Assembly: GCF_001659605.2 (NCBI RefSeq)
Contig: NC_035177.2
Span: 171,307-235,306 of the forward strand
Source: Manihot esculenta
Lineage: Eukaryota > Streptophyta > Magnoliopsida > Malpighiales > Euphorbiaceae
Length of the DNA: 64,000 nt
Direction of reading: 5' to 3'
Shown: piece by piece, positions 47,162-58,787 of the stretch
Position numbering within the stretch: position 1 is the first letter of the stretch
Layout: the number at the start of each line of letters is the position of its first letter
Position numbers and translations under genes: made by a program
The notes under the pieces: generated by a model
Told to the model about the DNA's origin: nothing
Seen by the model: the letters and a program-made list of their open reading frames with translations, nothing else
Database searches by the model: none

Positions 47162-50100
47162 ATGCGATGAACTCGTCGATCAACTCGGTTGACTGGAGTC
47201 CCATCAGATAGTGAGGGGTTAGTTGCTCGTCCTCCTGCATTGCCGAGGGCAAGGTCTCAGAGATCTAGCAGGGAAGGCATGTCAATAGACCCTAGAAGGT
47301 CTGTAGACGAGAGCAGAAGAGGGATAGTTAGAGGAGGTAGATCAGAGGAAGTGAGGGAGGCCATGGAGACTGATCCGTCTTTGGATGAAGGTATGGGAGA
47401 ATCTCAGGGAGGTATTCAGACCTCAGGATTTGATTATCCAGCTGGTTCCCAGTATCCAGAGTATCCGATGGAGGGTATGTCGGAGTACTCTCGAGTTGAC
47501 CCGTATCCTTCATACATGCCATATATGCCTTATCCTTACTATTACCCACCATATCCCATGTATCCACCTTCCCCTATCCATCCAAGTGTAGCACACCCAG
47601 AAATAAATGAACCAGTACCTCCACCACCACAAACAGAACCAGTAGCCCCTGTTGCCCAAACACTACCACCTAGTTCATCTGGAAGCAAGGTAAAGATGAC
47701 TGAGTACCTGAAATTGGATGCTCCTAAGTTCAAAACAGGAGATGATCCATTTGAGTACTTGAGAACTGTGAAGATGATTACTGAAGAGTTGGGTGCAGAT
47801 GACAGTAGAGCCATTGAGATGGCGGGGTTTACACAAAAGTGTAGGAAGGCTCGGGAATGGTTTAAGAACTATATAGAGCCCAGAATGAACAGTATGTCGT
47901 GGGGAGAATTTGCTAATGAGTTTGCAGGATGGGCTTTTCCTGATAGCTCCAGGGAGATGAAGATAATAGAGTTTGAACAGTTGAGACAAACAGATGAGAT
48001 GAGTGTTGATGAATTCACAGATAAGTTCCTGGATTTGCTTCAGTACGTGGGTTAGGCCTATGATACTGATCAGAAGAAAGCAAGAAGATATACCATGAGA
48101 CTTCATGCCAGGTATTCTTCTTTGATCCTTCCAGCTGAAAAGGAGAGTTTTCACTCTATTGTGGACGCAGCCAGGAAGATGGAAGCTAGTGCTAACATTC
48201 AGAAACAATCAAAGGCGCAGGCTTCGGGTTCTAAGGCCCCTAGTTCAGGTACTACAGGCAATAAGAGATGGGATAGAGCGAAAGGAACAAAGAATAGGTT
48301 CTGGAGTAAAGTCAAGTTTGGTCTGGGAATGGGTAGTAGCTCAAGCTCTGGCATAGCTATTCCAGCATGTAGGAGATGTGGTAGATCACATAGAGGAGCT
48401 TGTCAGTTAGGATCTTCAGCCTGTTTTAAATGTGGACAGGAAGGGCATTTTGCTAGAGAGTGTCCTCAGGTGACTTTTGCACCATCCCAGCAGATGAGTT
48501 CAGGCAGTGTAGCACAGCCAGTGGTGCAGCCAAGAGCTCCAGCCATGCCACAGAGCAGTGGCAAAGGTAGAGGGAGAAGGGTAGCCTCTACTTCAGCAGC
48601 AGGTTCCCGAGGTGGAAATCCTGTAGCTCCAGCACGGATTTTCACTGTGACTCAGGAGGAGGCTAATACATCGAACACAGTGGTGTCAGGTAATCTCATC
48701 ATTGGATGTTCAGATGTATATGCTTTGATGGACCCCGGTGCTTCTCATTCCTTTATTGCTTCGAGAGCCATAGAGAGATTGGGTTTGATCAGTTCTGAGT
48801 TAGAGTATCCTCTCTGGGTCAGTGGACCCAAATGCGACCCATCAGTGGCAGTGTCAGTCTGTCGTTTCAGTCCAGTGTTCATAGAGGGTAGATACCTTCC
48901 AGCTGACCTTGTGGTTCTAGATTTGACAGATTTTGATGTCATTCTAGGGATGGATTGGTTATCTACATATAGTGCTACCTTGGACTGTAGAGACAAGGTA
49001 GTTAGTCTCAGAGATCAGGATGGGTCGGAGTGTGTCTTTAGAGGAGATAGGAGAGGTACACCCAGAGGTCTGATTTCAGCCCTTCAAGCTCGTCGTTTGC
49101 TTAGGAGGGGTTGTCAGGGGTTTCTAGCTCATGTGAGAGAGCTAGACAGTCAGGTTAGGGAACCAGCTTCGATACCAGTAGTTCGAGAGTTTCCCGATGT
49201 GTTCCCAGACGATTTATCAGGACTACCGCCTGGTAGGGAGATAGAGTTTGAAATTGAATTGTTACCTGGTACCAGACCTATCTCTATTCCTCCCTACAGG
49301 ATGGCACCAGCAGAGCTAAAGGAGTTGAAAGAACAGTTGCAGGACTTGGTAGATAAGGGTTTCATCCACCCTAGTACTTCACCATTGGGTGCTCCAGTGC
49401 TCTTTGTTAGAAAGAAGGATGGATCCCTCAGACTTTGTATTGACTATAGACAGTTAAACAAGGTCACTACCAAGAATAGATATCCTTTGCCTAGGATTGA
49501 TGATCTGTTTGACCAGCTAGCTGGAGCAGGTTGTGTTTCTAAAATAGATCTGAGATCCGGATATCATCAGCTGAGAGTCAGAGAGGCAGATGTGCCTAAG
49601 ACAGCGTTCAGGACCAGATATGGGCACTATGAGTTCTTAGTGATGCCGTTCGGGTTGACTAATGCCCCTGCAGCATTCATGGATCTCATGAACAGAGTTT
49701 TCAGTGAGTTTCTGGATCACTTTGTGATTGTCTTTATTGATGACATTTTAGTGTATTCCAGAGATGCAGAGGAGCATGCCCAGCATCTGAGGATAGTTCT
49801 GCAGACACTGAGGGAGCATGGTTTATATGCCAAGTTCTCTAAGTGTGAGTTTTGGTTGAGGAGCATTTCCTTCTTGGGACATGTGGTATCATCAGATGGT
49901 ATTGAAGTAGACCCCAAGAAGATAGAGGCTGTAGCTAACTGGCCCAGGCTCACTACAGTGACTGAGATTAAAAGCTTTTTGGGACTGGCAGGTTACTACA
50001 GGAGGTTCGTACAGGACTTCTCGAAGATAGCAGCTCCTATGACCAAACTGACTCAGAAGAACCAGAAGTTTATCTGGTCAGACCAGTGTGAAGAGAGCTT

Positions 50101-52075
50101 TGAGGAGCTCAATAGGAGATTGACGACAGCACCAGTGTTGGCTCTGCCTGTGAGTGATGAGAATTTCACAGTGTTTTGTGATGCATCTCGAGTGGGATTG
50201 GGTTGTGTTCTGATGCAACAGGATAGGGTGATTGCTTATGCTTCTAGACAGTTAAAGAAGCACGAGTTGAATTACCCCACCCATAACATTGAGATGGCAG
50301 CAGTTATCTTTGCACTCAAGATGTGGAGGCATTACCTCTATGGGGTGAAATGCGAGATCTTTACGGATCACAAGAGTTTACAGTACATCTTGAGCCAGAG
50401 GGAGCTGAATTTGAGGCAGAGAAGATGGGTAGAATTGCTTAGTGATTATGATTGTAAGATTTAGTATCATCCGGGTAAGGCGAATGTGGTGGCAGACGCC
50501 CTAAGCCGGAAGTCACTAGGCAGTTTATCTCATATAGCAGCAGAACGGAGACCAGTAGTGATGGAACTTTATAAGCTCATCGAGGAGGGGTTACAGCTAG
50601 AGTTATCTGGTACAGGTGCGTTGATAGCACAGATGAGAGTGACACCAGTGTTTCTAGAGCAGATAGCTCAGAGACAGCACGAGGACCCTGAGCTGATGAA
50701 AATTGCCAGGACTGTTCAGTCAGGCCACAGTGCAGAGTTTAGATTTGACAGTAAAGGGATCCTTCGCTATGGAAGTCGACTTTGTGTACCAGATAGTAGC
50801 GGTCTGAAAGAAGACATCATGAGGGAAGCTCATAATGCGAGGTATAGTGTTCACCCAGGAACCACCAAGATGTATCGGGATTTGAAAAGGGTATATTGGT
50901 GGCCAGCCATGAAGAAGGAAGTGGCGCAGTATGTAACAGCCTGTGAGACTTGTCAGCGGGTGAAATTAGAACATCAGAAGCCAGCTGGAATGCTTAACCC
51001 ACTACTGATTCCAAAATGGAAATGGGAAAACATAGCTATGGATTTTGTAGTGGGCTTACCAGCAGCGTCCAACAGGATAGACTCTATATGGGTGATTGTG
51101 GATAGACTCACGAAATCTGCTCATTTCATTCCAGTTAGGAGTAACTATTCTGTGGATAAGTTGGCACAGGTTTATCTGGATGAGATAGTGAGATTACACG
51201 GAGTCCCAGTGTCTATAGTTTCAGACAGAGGACCTCAGTTCACCTCCAGATTTTGGCGAAGTCTGCAGAGTGCAATGGGCACGAGATTAGATTTCAGTAC
51301 TGCTTTCCACCCACAGACTGATGGACAGTCAGAGAGGACCATCCAGACCATTGAGGATATGCTCAGAATGTGTGTGTTAGACTTTGGCGGTTCTTGGAGG
51401 CAGCATCTACCTCTGGTAGAGTTTGCCTACAATAACAGTCATCATGCTAGCATTGGGATGGCTCCTTATGAGGCATTATATGGGAGGAAGTGCAGATCAC
51501 CTGTTTGCTGGGAAGAGATAGGAGAGAAAGCTCTTGCTGGGCCAGAGTTGGTAGAGATTACCAGTAAAACAGTACCTGTAATCAGAGAGAGGATCAGAAC
51601 ATCACAGAGTAGACAGAAGAGTTATGCAAATATTCGCAGGAAACTGTTAGAGTTTCAGGAGGGAGATTGGGTATTGCTGAAAGTGTCTCCTATGAAAGGA
51701 GTGGTTCGTTTTGGGAAGAAGGGTAAATTAGCTCCATGGTACATTGGACCCTTTGAGATTTTGCAGAAGATCGGAAATGTATCATATAAGCTGGATTTAC
51801 CTACTTCTATGGAGAGGATTCACCCGGTATTTCATGTTTCTATGATACGGAAATTTGTATCAGATCCGGAGCAGGTTATCAGTGAGCCTGGTGTGGAGAT
51901 TCTTGGAGATCTCACTTATGTAGAGCAGCCAGTACGGATTCTGGACACACAGATCAGACAGCTAAGGAACAAGGAGATTCCGATGGTGAAAGTTTTGTGG
52001 AACCACCATAATCTGGAAGAGTGCACTTGGGAGACGCGGGAGTCTATACTCCAGCAGTATCCACATCTATTTTGA
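47162..52075 (+). pseudogene. gag-pol polyprotein of element C (about 1637 codons, three nonsense changes)
   Basis: One frame spans everything: arginine-rich N-terminus; Y/P-rich region (~residues 105-140); capsid domain (~175-320); knuckles [12 protein letters not shown] and [14 protein letters not shown] (~402-435); protease DPGAS (~523); RT with [19 protein letters not shown] and FIDDILVYS (~857); RNase H from [10 protein letters not shown] (~1006) to ADALSRKS; integrase with an HHCC zinc domain (H...H, CETC), MDFVVGLP, VSDRGPQF and QSERT giving D, D, E; and a C-terminal chromodomain-like YVEQPVRILD...VKVLWNHHNLEECTWE. Stops: TGA at 47168 (third codon), TAG at 48053, TAG at 50462. The chromodomain presumably guides integration to heterochromatin, in keeping with the nesting here. 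Confidence 0.95.
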
Positions 52076-52115
52076 GGTTATTTTCCTCCTTTTGTTGTGA
52101 TTGTTGTTTGTTTAG

Positions 52116-52152
52116 GAACATTCGAGGACGAATGTTCTTAAGGGGGGGAGAA
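52116..52152 (+). promoter_or_regulatory. Hairpin and polypurine tract of element C
   Basis: 9-bp arms GAACATTCG/CGAATGTTC around AGGA (52116-52137), then AAGGGGGGGAGAA, then the 3' LTR. Confidence 0.85.
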
Positions 52153-54420
52153 TATAATACCCGGCTAGAGTCCGGCACCAGAATTCCTGTTGTCCGGTGG
52201 AATTCGGGATGTCGAAATCCTCTAGAGGGGTAGGATTTGATTTTATACAGAAATGCTGTGTGTTTTAATGTTTTAAGGTTAAATGGAACTGAGTTTTAAG
52301 CTGAAATGAACCAAGGCAGATGAGCCAAGTTCGGCCGCCGAAGGTAAGTTCGGCCGCCGAAAGTGCCCAATGTTCGGCTTCCGAAGGTCAAGTTCGGCCC
52401 CCGAATGTTGCATGGTTTTGCATGCGATTGGGCAGCCGAAACTGAGGTGGCCAGTTCGCTGAGTCGATATGTTGGATAGGTGTTAACACCAACTTGTTGC
52501 CAGAAGCTTGGCCACGTCTTCTATGACTCATCTGCAAGTGTTTTCAGCAGCTCATACAGAATTTCTGTTTGTTTGCTAAATGTTTGAAGGTTTTGAGCTT
52601 AATAGTTAAGTTGTGAGGTTTAAGGTGTTTGAAGGAGAGTTTGTCCAAAACTTCACGTGAGGAGTGTTCATCTTCTTGTTTTTACAGGAGGTAAGTAAAG
52701 ATCTTAAACCTGTTTTTATGTTTTCTGAAGATTTTATGGAAGTTATGGAGAGAGATGCATGTTTAGATGAAAAATGGTGGTTTTGATAGTTTATGCATGT
52801 ATACATGATTATGTGTTATGTTTGATTTGTTTGTTGGGGTTGTTAGGTAGTTTTGGACCCCTATGTTCATATACTTGGGTATAAGTGTGTTGAGGAGGTG
52901 TTATATGCATGTTTGGAGAAGTTGAAGGGGAAGAGGAGGCTGTTTGCCGTCGGGGCTGAGTTCTGGATGAACTCAGGTTCGGCAGCCGAAGGTTCATTCG
53001 GCCGCCGAACCCCTTGCATGGTGGCTTTGGCTGCCACAGCTTGCCCCCGAAAGTTTTGAGGTTCGGCTCTGTTTGGGGGGTTCGGCCGCCGAAGATTGAG
53101 GTTCGGCCGCCGAAGGTTAGAGACTTTCGTCTCTGGAGTGCCTTTCAGCCCCCGAAACTTGCCCCCGAAAGGGTTCGGCCGCCGAAAGTTAAGATTCGGC
53201 CGCCGAAGGTGCTTGAGTTTCGTCTCTGGAGAGGACATTCGGCCGCCGAACCTGCCGCCGAAAGTGTCCTGTTCAGCTTTTCTTTTGCATGCTTTGCATG
53301 AGTTTTAGACTGAGTTTAAAGGGATTCTTGGGGAGTTTAATAGAGTTATTCTTAAGTAAGTTTGGTCCCTCATTTGAGTCTTTCTGTGCTTACACAGATT
53401 AGAGGAACCAGAGAGAGCAGCAGTGAGTATTGCTCCAGAGTTTACTGAACCTGCAGAGTCAGTCCAGACAGCCAGAGGTGAGTGGAATTAAACTGATTAC
53501 TCATTTTAATTAAGACATTAACTACTTTTAGCATCTTTCATGCATCATGTTTATGCAATAGGTTGATTGCAATAGAATGCACAAAGATGTTGCATTGCAT
53601 AGTTATATTGTTGATGTGAGTAAATGCTGAATGATCCAGTAGTTCCAGACAGGAAGTCCAGGAGCCTTTGACTACACCCTGGCAGGTATAGTAAAGACCA
53701 GGAGCCTTTGACTACGCCCTGGCAATGGTAAGTATAGAGGTGTTATACACACATATATATATATATTACAGGAAGACCAGGTGCTCGATTCTACGCCCTG
53801 GCACAGAGTTACTGGAACTATGTGGTGACAGGTTTACTCTTGATGTGCATTGTCTGTGTTATGATGCATTCCATCAGATCATTTTTTAATGAATTACTTT
53901 ACTGTTCTACTCACTGGGCTATAGAGCTCATCCCACTCCCTTAACCCCAGTCTTGCAGGTTCATTGTACAGTGTACAGGGGAAGTCCAGAAAAGTACAGG
54001 AAGAGAGAAGAGACTTGTAATAGCTTAGAGTGGACATGTAATTTTTAAAGAGATGTAATAATTGTGTTCAGTTAGATTTGTGCTTGACATAGTGGTTATA
54101 TTGTAAATCTTTGGTTTATGTACATGATCTGTATATGTATATGTTTTTCAAAATATGTGAAAAACCAGGCTTAACAGGTATGAGATAACCCATCTAGAGC
54201 AAGCTCTAGTCAGGGGTACAGAGTACAGTGTACAGAGACAGTGCATGCACAGGTTAAGCCTTGGTACAGAGAAAAGAGTTTTTATTTTTTACAGAAAATG
54301 TATGATCATGTATGAGATTTTCAGGTACACAGAGAGTATAGCAGGCTTGCTACGGGTTATGGCGGCCTTAAGCCGACCTGAATCCTAGCGCCGGTGACGG
54401 TCCATTTTGGGGTCGTTAGA
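52153..54420 (+). repeat. 3' LTR of element C
   Basis: 2268 bases. It begins TATAATACCC (normally TG) and ends GTTAGA (normally CA). It carries two ~40-bp minisatellite units (53651-53724). It is otherwise very close to the 5' LTR. It is followed by ATTAC (54421-54425), where B's gag resumes. Confidence 0.93.
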
Positions 54421-54425
54421 ATTAC

Positions 54426-57400
54426 TGAAGAGTTGGGTGCAGATGACAGTAGAGCCATTGAGATGGCAGGGTTTACACTAAAGTGTAGGAAGGCTCGGGA
54501 ATGGTTTAAGAACTACATAGAGCCTAGAATGACCAGTATGTCATGGGGAGAGTTTGCTAATGAGAATGCAGGATGGGCTTTTCCTGATAGCTCCAGGGAG
54601 ATGAAGATAATAGAGTTTGAACAGTTGAGACAAACAGATGAGATGAGTGTTGATGAATTCACAGATAAGTTCCTGGATTTGCTTCAGTACGTGGGTCAGG
54701 CCTATGATACTGATCAGAAGAAGGCAAGGAGATATACCATGAGACTTCATCCTAGGTATTCTTCTTTGATCCTTCCAGCTGAAAAGGAGAGTTTTCACTC
54801 TATTGTGGACATAGCCAGGAAGATGGAAGCTAGTGCTAACATTCAGAAACAGTCAAAGGCACAGGCTTCGGGTTCTAAGGCCCCTAGTTCAGGCACTACA
54901 GGCAATAAGAAATGGGATAGAGCAAAAGGAACAAAGAATAGGTTCTGGAGTAAAGTCAAGTCTGGTCTGGGAATGGGTAGTGGCTCAAGCTCTGGCACAG
55001 CTGTTCCAGCATGTAGGAGATGTGGGAGATCACACAGAGGAGCTTGTTAGTTGGGATCTTCAGCCTGTTTTAGATGTGGACAGGAAGGGCATTTTGCTAG
55101 AGAGTGTCCTCAGGTGACTTTTGCACCATCCCAGCAGATGAGTTCAGGTAGTGTAGCACAGCCAGGGGTGCAGCCAAGAGCTTCAGCCATGCCTCAGAGC
55201 AGTGGCAGAGGTAGAGGGAGAGGGGCAGCCTCTACTTCAGCAGCAGGTTCCTGAGGTGGAAATCCTGTAGCCCCAGCACGGATTTTCACTGTGACTCAGG
55301 AGGAGGCTAATACATCGAACACAGTGGTGTCAGGTAATCTCATCATTGGGTGTTCAGAAGTATATGTTTTGATGGACCCCGGTGCTTCTCATTCCTTTAT
55401 TGCTTTGAGAGCCATTGAGAGATTGGGTTTGATCAGTTCTGAGTTAGAGTATCCTCTCTGGGTCAGTGGACCCAAATGCGACCCATCAGTGGCAGTGTCA
55501 GTCTGTCGTTTCAGTCCAGTGTTTATAGAGGGTAGATACCTTCCAGCTGACCTTGTGGTTCTAGATTTGACAGATTTTGACGTCATTCTAGGGATGGATT
55601 GGTTATCTACATATGGTGGTACCTTGGACTGTAGAGACAAGGTAGTTAGTCTCAGAGATCAGGATGGGTCGGAGTGTGTCTTCAGAGGAGATAGGAGAGG
55701 TACACCCAGAGGTCTGATTTCAGCCCTTCAGGCTCGTCGTTTGCTTAGGAGGGGTTGTCAGGGGTTTCTAGCTGATATGAGAGAGCTAGACAGTCAGGTT
55801 AGGGAACCAGCTTCGATACCTGTAGTTTGAGAGTTTCCAGATGTGTTCCCATACGACTTATTAGGATTACCGCCTGGTAGGGAGATAGAGTTTGAAATTG
55901 AATTATTACCTGGTACCAGACCTATCTCTATTCCTCCCTACAGAATGGCACCAGCAGAGTTAAAAGAGTTGAAAGAGCAGTTGCAGGACTTGGTAGATAA
56001 GGGTTTCATCCGCCCTAGTACCTCACCTTGGGGTGCTCCAGTGCTGTTTGTCAGAAAGAAGGATGGATCCCTCAGACTTTGTATTGACTACAGACAGTTA
56101 AACAAGGTCACTACCAAGAATAGATATCCTTTGCCTAGGATTGATGATCTGTTTGACCAGCTAGCTGGAGCAGGTTGTTTCTCTAAAATAGATCTGAGAT
56201 CCGGATATCATCAGTTGAGGGTCAGAGAGGCAGATGTGCCCAAGACAGCATTCAGGACCAGATATGGGCACTATGAGTTCTTAGTGATGCCGTTCGGGTT
56301 GACTAATGCCCCTGCAGCATTCATGGATCTCATGAACAGAGTTTTCAGCGAGTATCTGGATCACTTTGTGATTGTCTTTATCGATGACATCTTAGTGTAT
56401 TCCAGAGATGCAGAGGAGCATGCCCAGCATCTGAGGATAGTTCTGCAGACACTGAGAGAGCATGGTTTATATGCCAAGTTCTCGAAGTGTGAGTTTTGGT
56501 TAAGGAGCATTTCCTTTTTGGGACATGTAGTATCAGCTGATGGGATTGAGGTAGACCCCAAGAAGATAGAGGTTGTAGCTAACTGGCCCAGGCCCACTAC
56601 AGCGACTGAGATTAAAAGCTTTCTGGGACTGGCAGGTTACTACAGGAGGTTCGTACAGGACTTTTCAAAGATAGCAGCTCCTATGACCAAACTGACTCAG
56701 AAGAACCAGAAGTTTATCTGGTCAGACCAGTGTGAAGAGAGCTTTGAGAAGCTCAAGAGGAGTTTGACGACTGCACCAGTGTTAGCTCTGCCTGTTAGTG
56801 ATGAGGATTTCACAGTGTTCTGTGATGCATCTCGAGTGGGATTGGGTTGTGTTTTGATGCAACAGGATTGCTTATGCTTCTAGACAGTTGAAGAAGCACG
56901 AGTTGAGTTACCCCACCCATGATCTAGAGATGGCAGCAGTTATCTTTGCACTTAAGATGTGGCGGCATTACCTCTATGGGGTGAAATGCGAGATCTTTAC
57001 TGATCACAAGAGTTTACAGTACATCTTAAGCCAGAGAGAACTGAATTTGAGGCAGAGAAGATGGGTAGAATTGCTTAGTGATTATGATTGTAAGATTCAG
57101 TATCATCCGGGTAAGGCGAATGTGGTGGCAGACGCCCTAAGCCGGAAATCACTAGGCAGTTTATCTCATATAGCAGCAGAGTGGAGACCAGTAGTGATGG
57201 AGCTTTATAAGCTCATTGAGGAGGGGTTACAGTTAGAGTTATCTGGTACAGGTACGTTGATAGCACAGATGAGAGTGACACTAGTGTTTCTAGAGCAGAT
57301 AGCTCAGAGACAGCACGAGGACCCTGAGTTGATGAAAATTGCCAGGACTGTTCAGTCGGGCCACAGTGCAGAGTTTTGATTTGACAGCCAGGGGATCCTT

Positions 57401-58710
57401 TGCTATGGGAGTCGACTTTGTGTACCAGATAGTAGCGGTCTGAAGGAGGACATTATGAGAGAAGCTCATAATGCGAGGTATAGTATTCACCCGGGAACCA
57501 CCAAGATGTATCGGGATTTGAAAAGGGTGTATTGGTGGCCAGCCATGAAGAAGGAAGTGGCGCAGTTTGTGACAGCCTGTGAGACTTGTCAGCAGGTGAA
57601 ATTAGAACATCAGAAGCCAGCTGGAATGCTTAACCCACTGCCGATTCCAGAATGGAAATGGGAAAACATAGCTATGGATTTTGTAGTGAGCTTACCAGCA
57701 GCGTCCAACAGGATAGACTCTATATGGTGATTGTGGACAGACTCACGAAATCTGCTCATTTCATTCTAGTTAGGAGTAACTATTATGTGGATAAGTTGGC
57801 ACAGGTTTATCTGGATGAGATAGTGAGATTGCATGGAGTCCCAGTGTCTATAGTTTCAGATAGACGACCTCAGTTTACCTCCAAATTTTGGCGAAGTCTG
57901 CAGAGTGCGATGGGCACAAGATTAGAGTTTAGTACTGCTTTCCACCCACAGACTGATGGACAGTCAGAGAGGACCATCCAGACCATTGAGGATATGCTCA
58001 GAATGTGTGTGTTAGACTTTGGCAGTTCTTGGAGGCAGCATCTACCTTTGGTGGAGTTTGCCTACAATAACAGTCATCATGCTAGCATTGGAATGGCTCC
58101 TTATGAGGCATTATATGGAAGGAAGTGCAGATCACCTATTTGCTAGCAAGAGGTAGGAGAGAAAGCTCTTGCAGGACCAGAGTTGGTAGAGATTACCAGT
58201 AGAACAGTGCCAGTGATCAGAGAGAGGATTAGAACAGCACAGAGTAGACAGAAGAGTTATGCAGACATTCGCAGGAAACTGTTAGAGTTTCAGGAGGGAG
58301 ATTGGGTATTGCTGAAAGTGTCTCCAATGAAAGGAGTGGTTCGTTTTGGGAGGAAGGGTAAATTAGCTCCACGGTACGTTGGACCCTTTGAGATTCTGCA
58401 GAGGATTGGAAATGTATCGTATAAGCTGGATTTACCTATTTCTATGGAGAGGATTCACCTGGTGTTTCATGTTTCTATGCTACGGAAGTTTGTGTCAGAT
58501 CCGGGTCAGGTTGTCAGTGAGCCTGATGTGGAGATTCTTGGAGATCTCACCTATATAGAGCAGCCAGTACGGATTCTGGACACACAGATCAGACAGCTAA
58601 GGAACAAGGAGATTCCGATGGTGAAAGTTTTGTGGAACCACCATAATCTAGAAGAGTGCACTTGGGAGACGCGAGAGTCTATGCTCCAGCAGTATCCACA
58701 TCTATTTTGA
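54426..58710 (+). pseudogene. Remainder of element B gag-pol, heavily mutated
   Basis: The domain order is the same as element C, from TEELGADDSRAIEMAGF through capsid, knuckles, protease ([11 protein letters not shown]), RT, RNase H, integrase (HHCC, DDE) and chromodomain (EQPVRILD...NLEECTWE) to the stop at 58708. Breaks: TAG 55048, TGA 55252, TGA 55828, an 8-base deletion near 56868 (in DRVIAYAS), TGA 57377, a one-base deletion near 57727, TAG 58144. The integrase motif VSDRGPQF has become VSDRRPQF. It is non-functional. It is useful as an aligned outgroup to C for dating. Confidence 0.94.
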
Positions 58711-58751
58711 GGTTATTTTCCTCCTTTTGTTGTGATTGTTGTTTGTTTTAG

Positions 58752-58787
58752 GAACATTCGAGGACGAATGTTCTTAAGGGGGGAGAA
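58752..58787 (+). promoter_or_regulatory. Hairpin and polypurine tract of element B
   Basis: GAACATTCG-AGGA-CGAATGTTC (58752-58773), then AAGGGGGGAGAA against the 3' LTR. Confidence 0.85.

Larger units (their letters stand above)
44717..54420 (+). mobile_element. Element C: near-complete Tekay-like chromodomain Ty3/Gypsy retrotransposon
   Basis: It is flanked by ATTAC on both sides, 9704 bases, with all expected parts in order: 5' LTR (44717-46939), primer site (46943), gag-pol (47162-52075), hairpin and polypurine tract (52116-52152), 3' LTR (52153-54420). It is the reference copy for the family. It carries three nonsense changes in gag-pol, and altered terminal dinucleotides in the 3' LTR (TA...GA instead of TG...CA), so it is not active as it stands. 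Confidence 0.95.
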
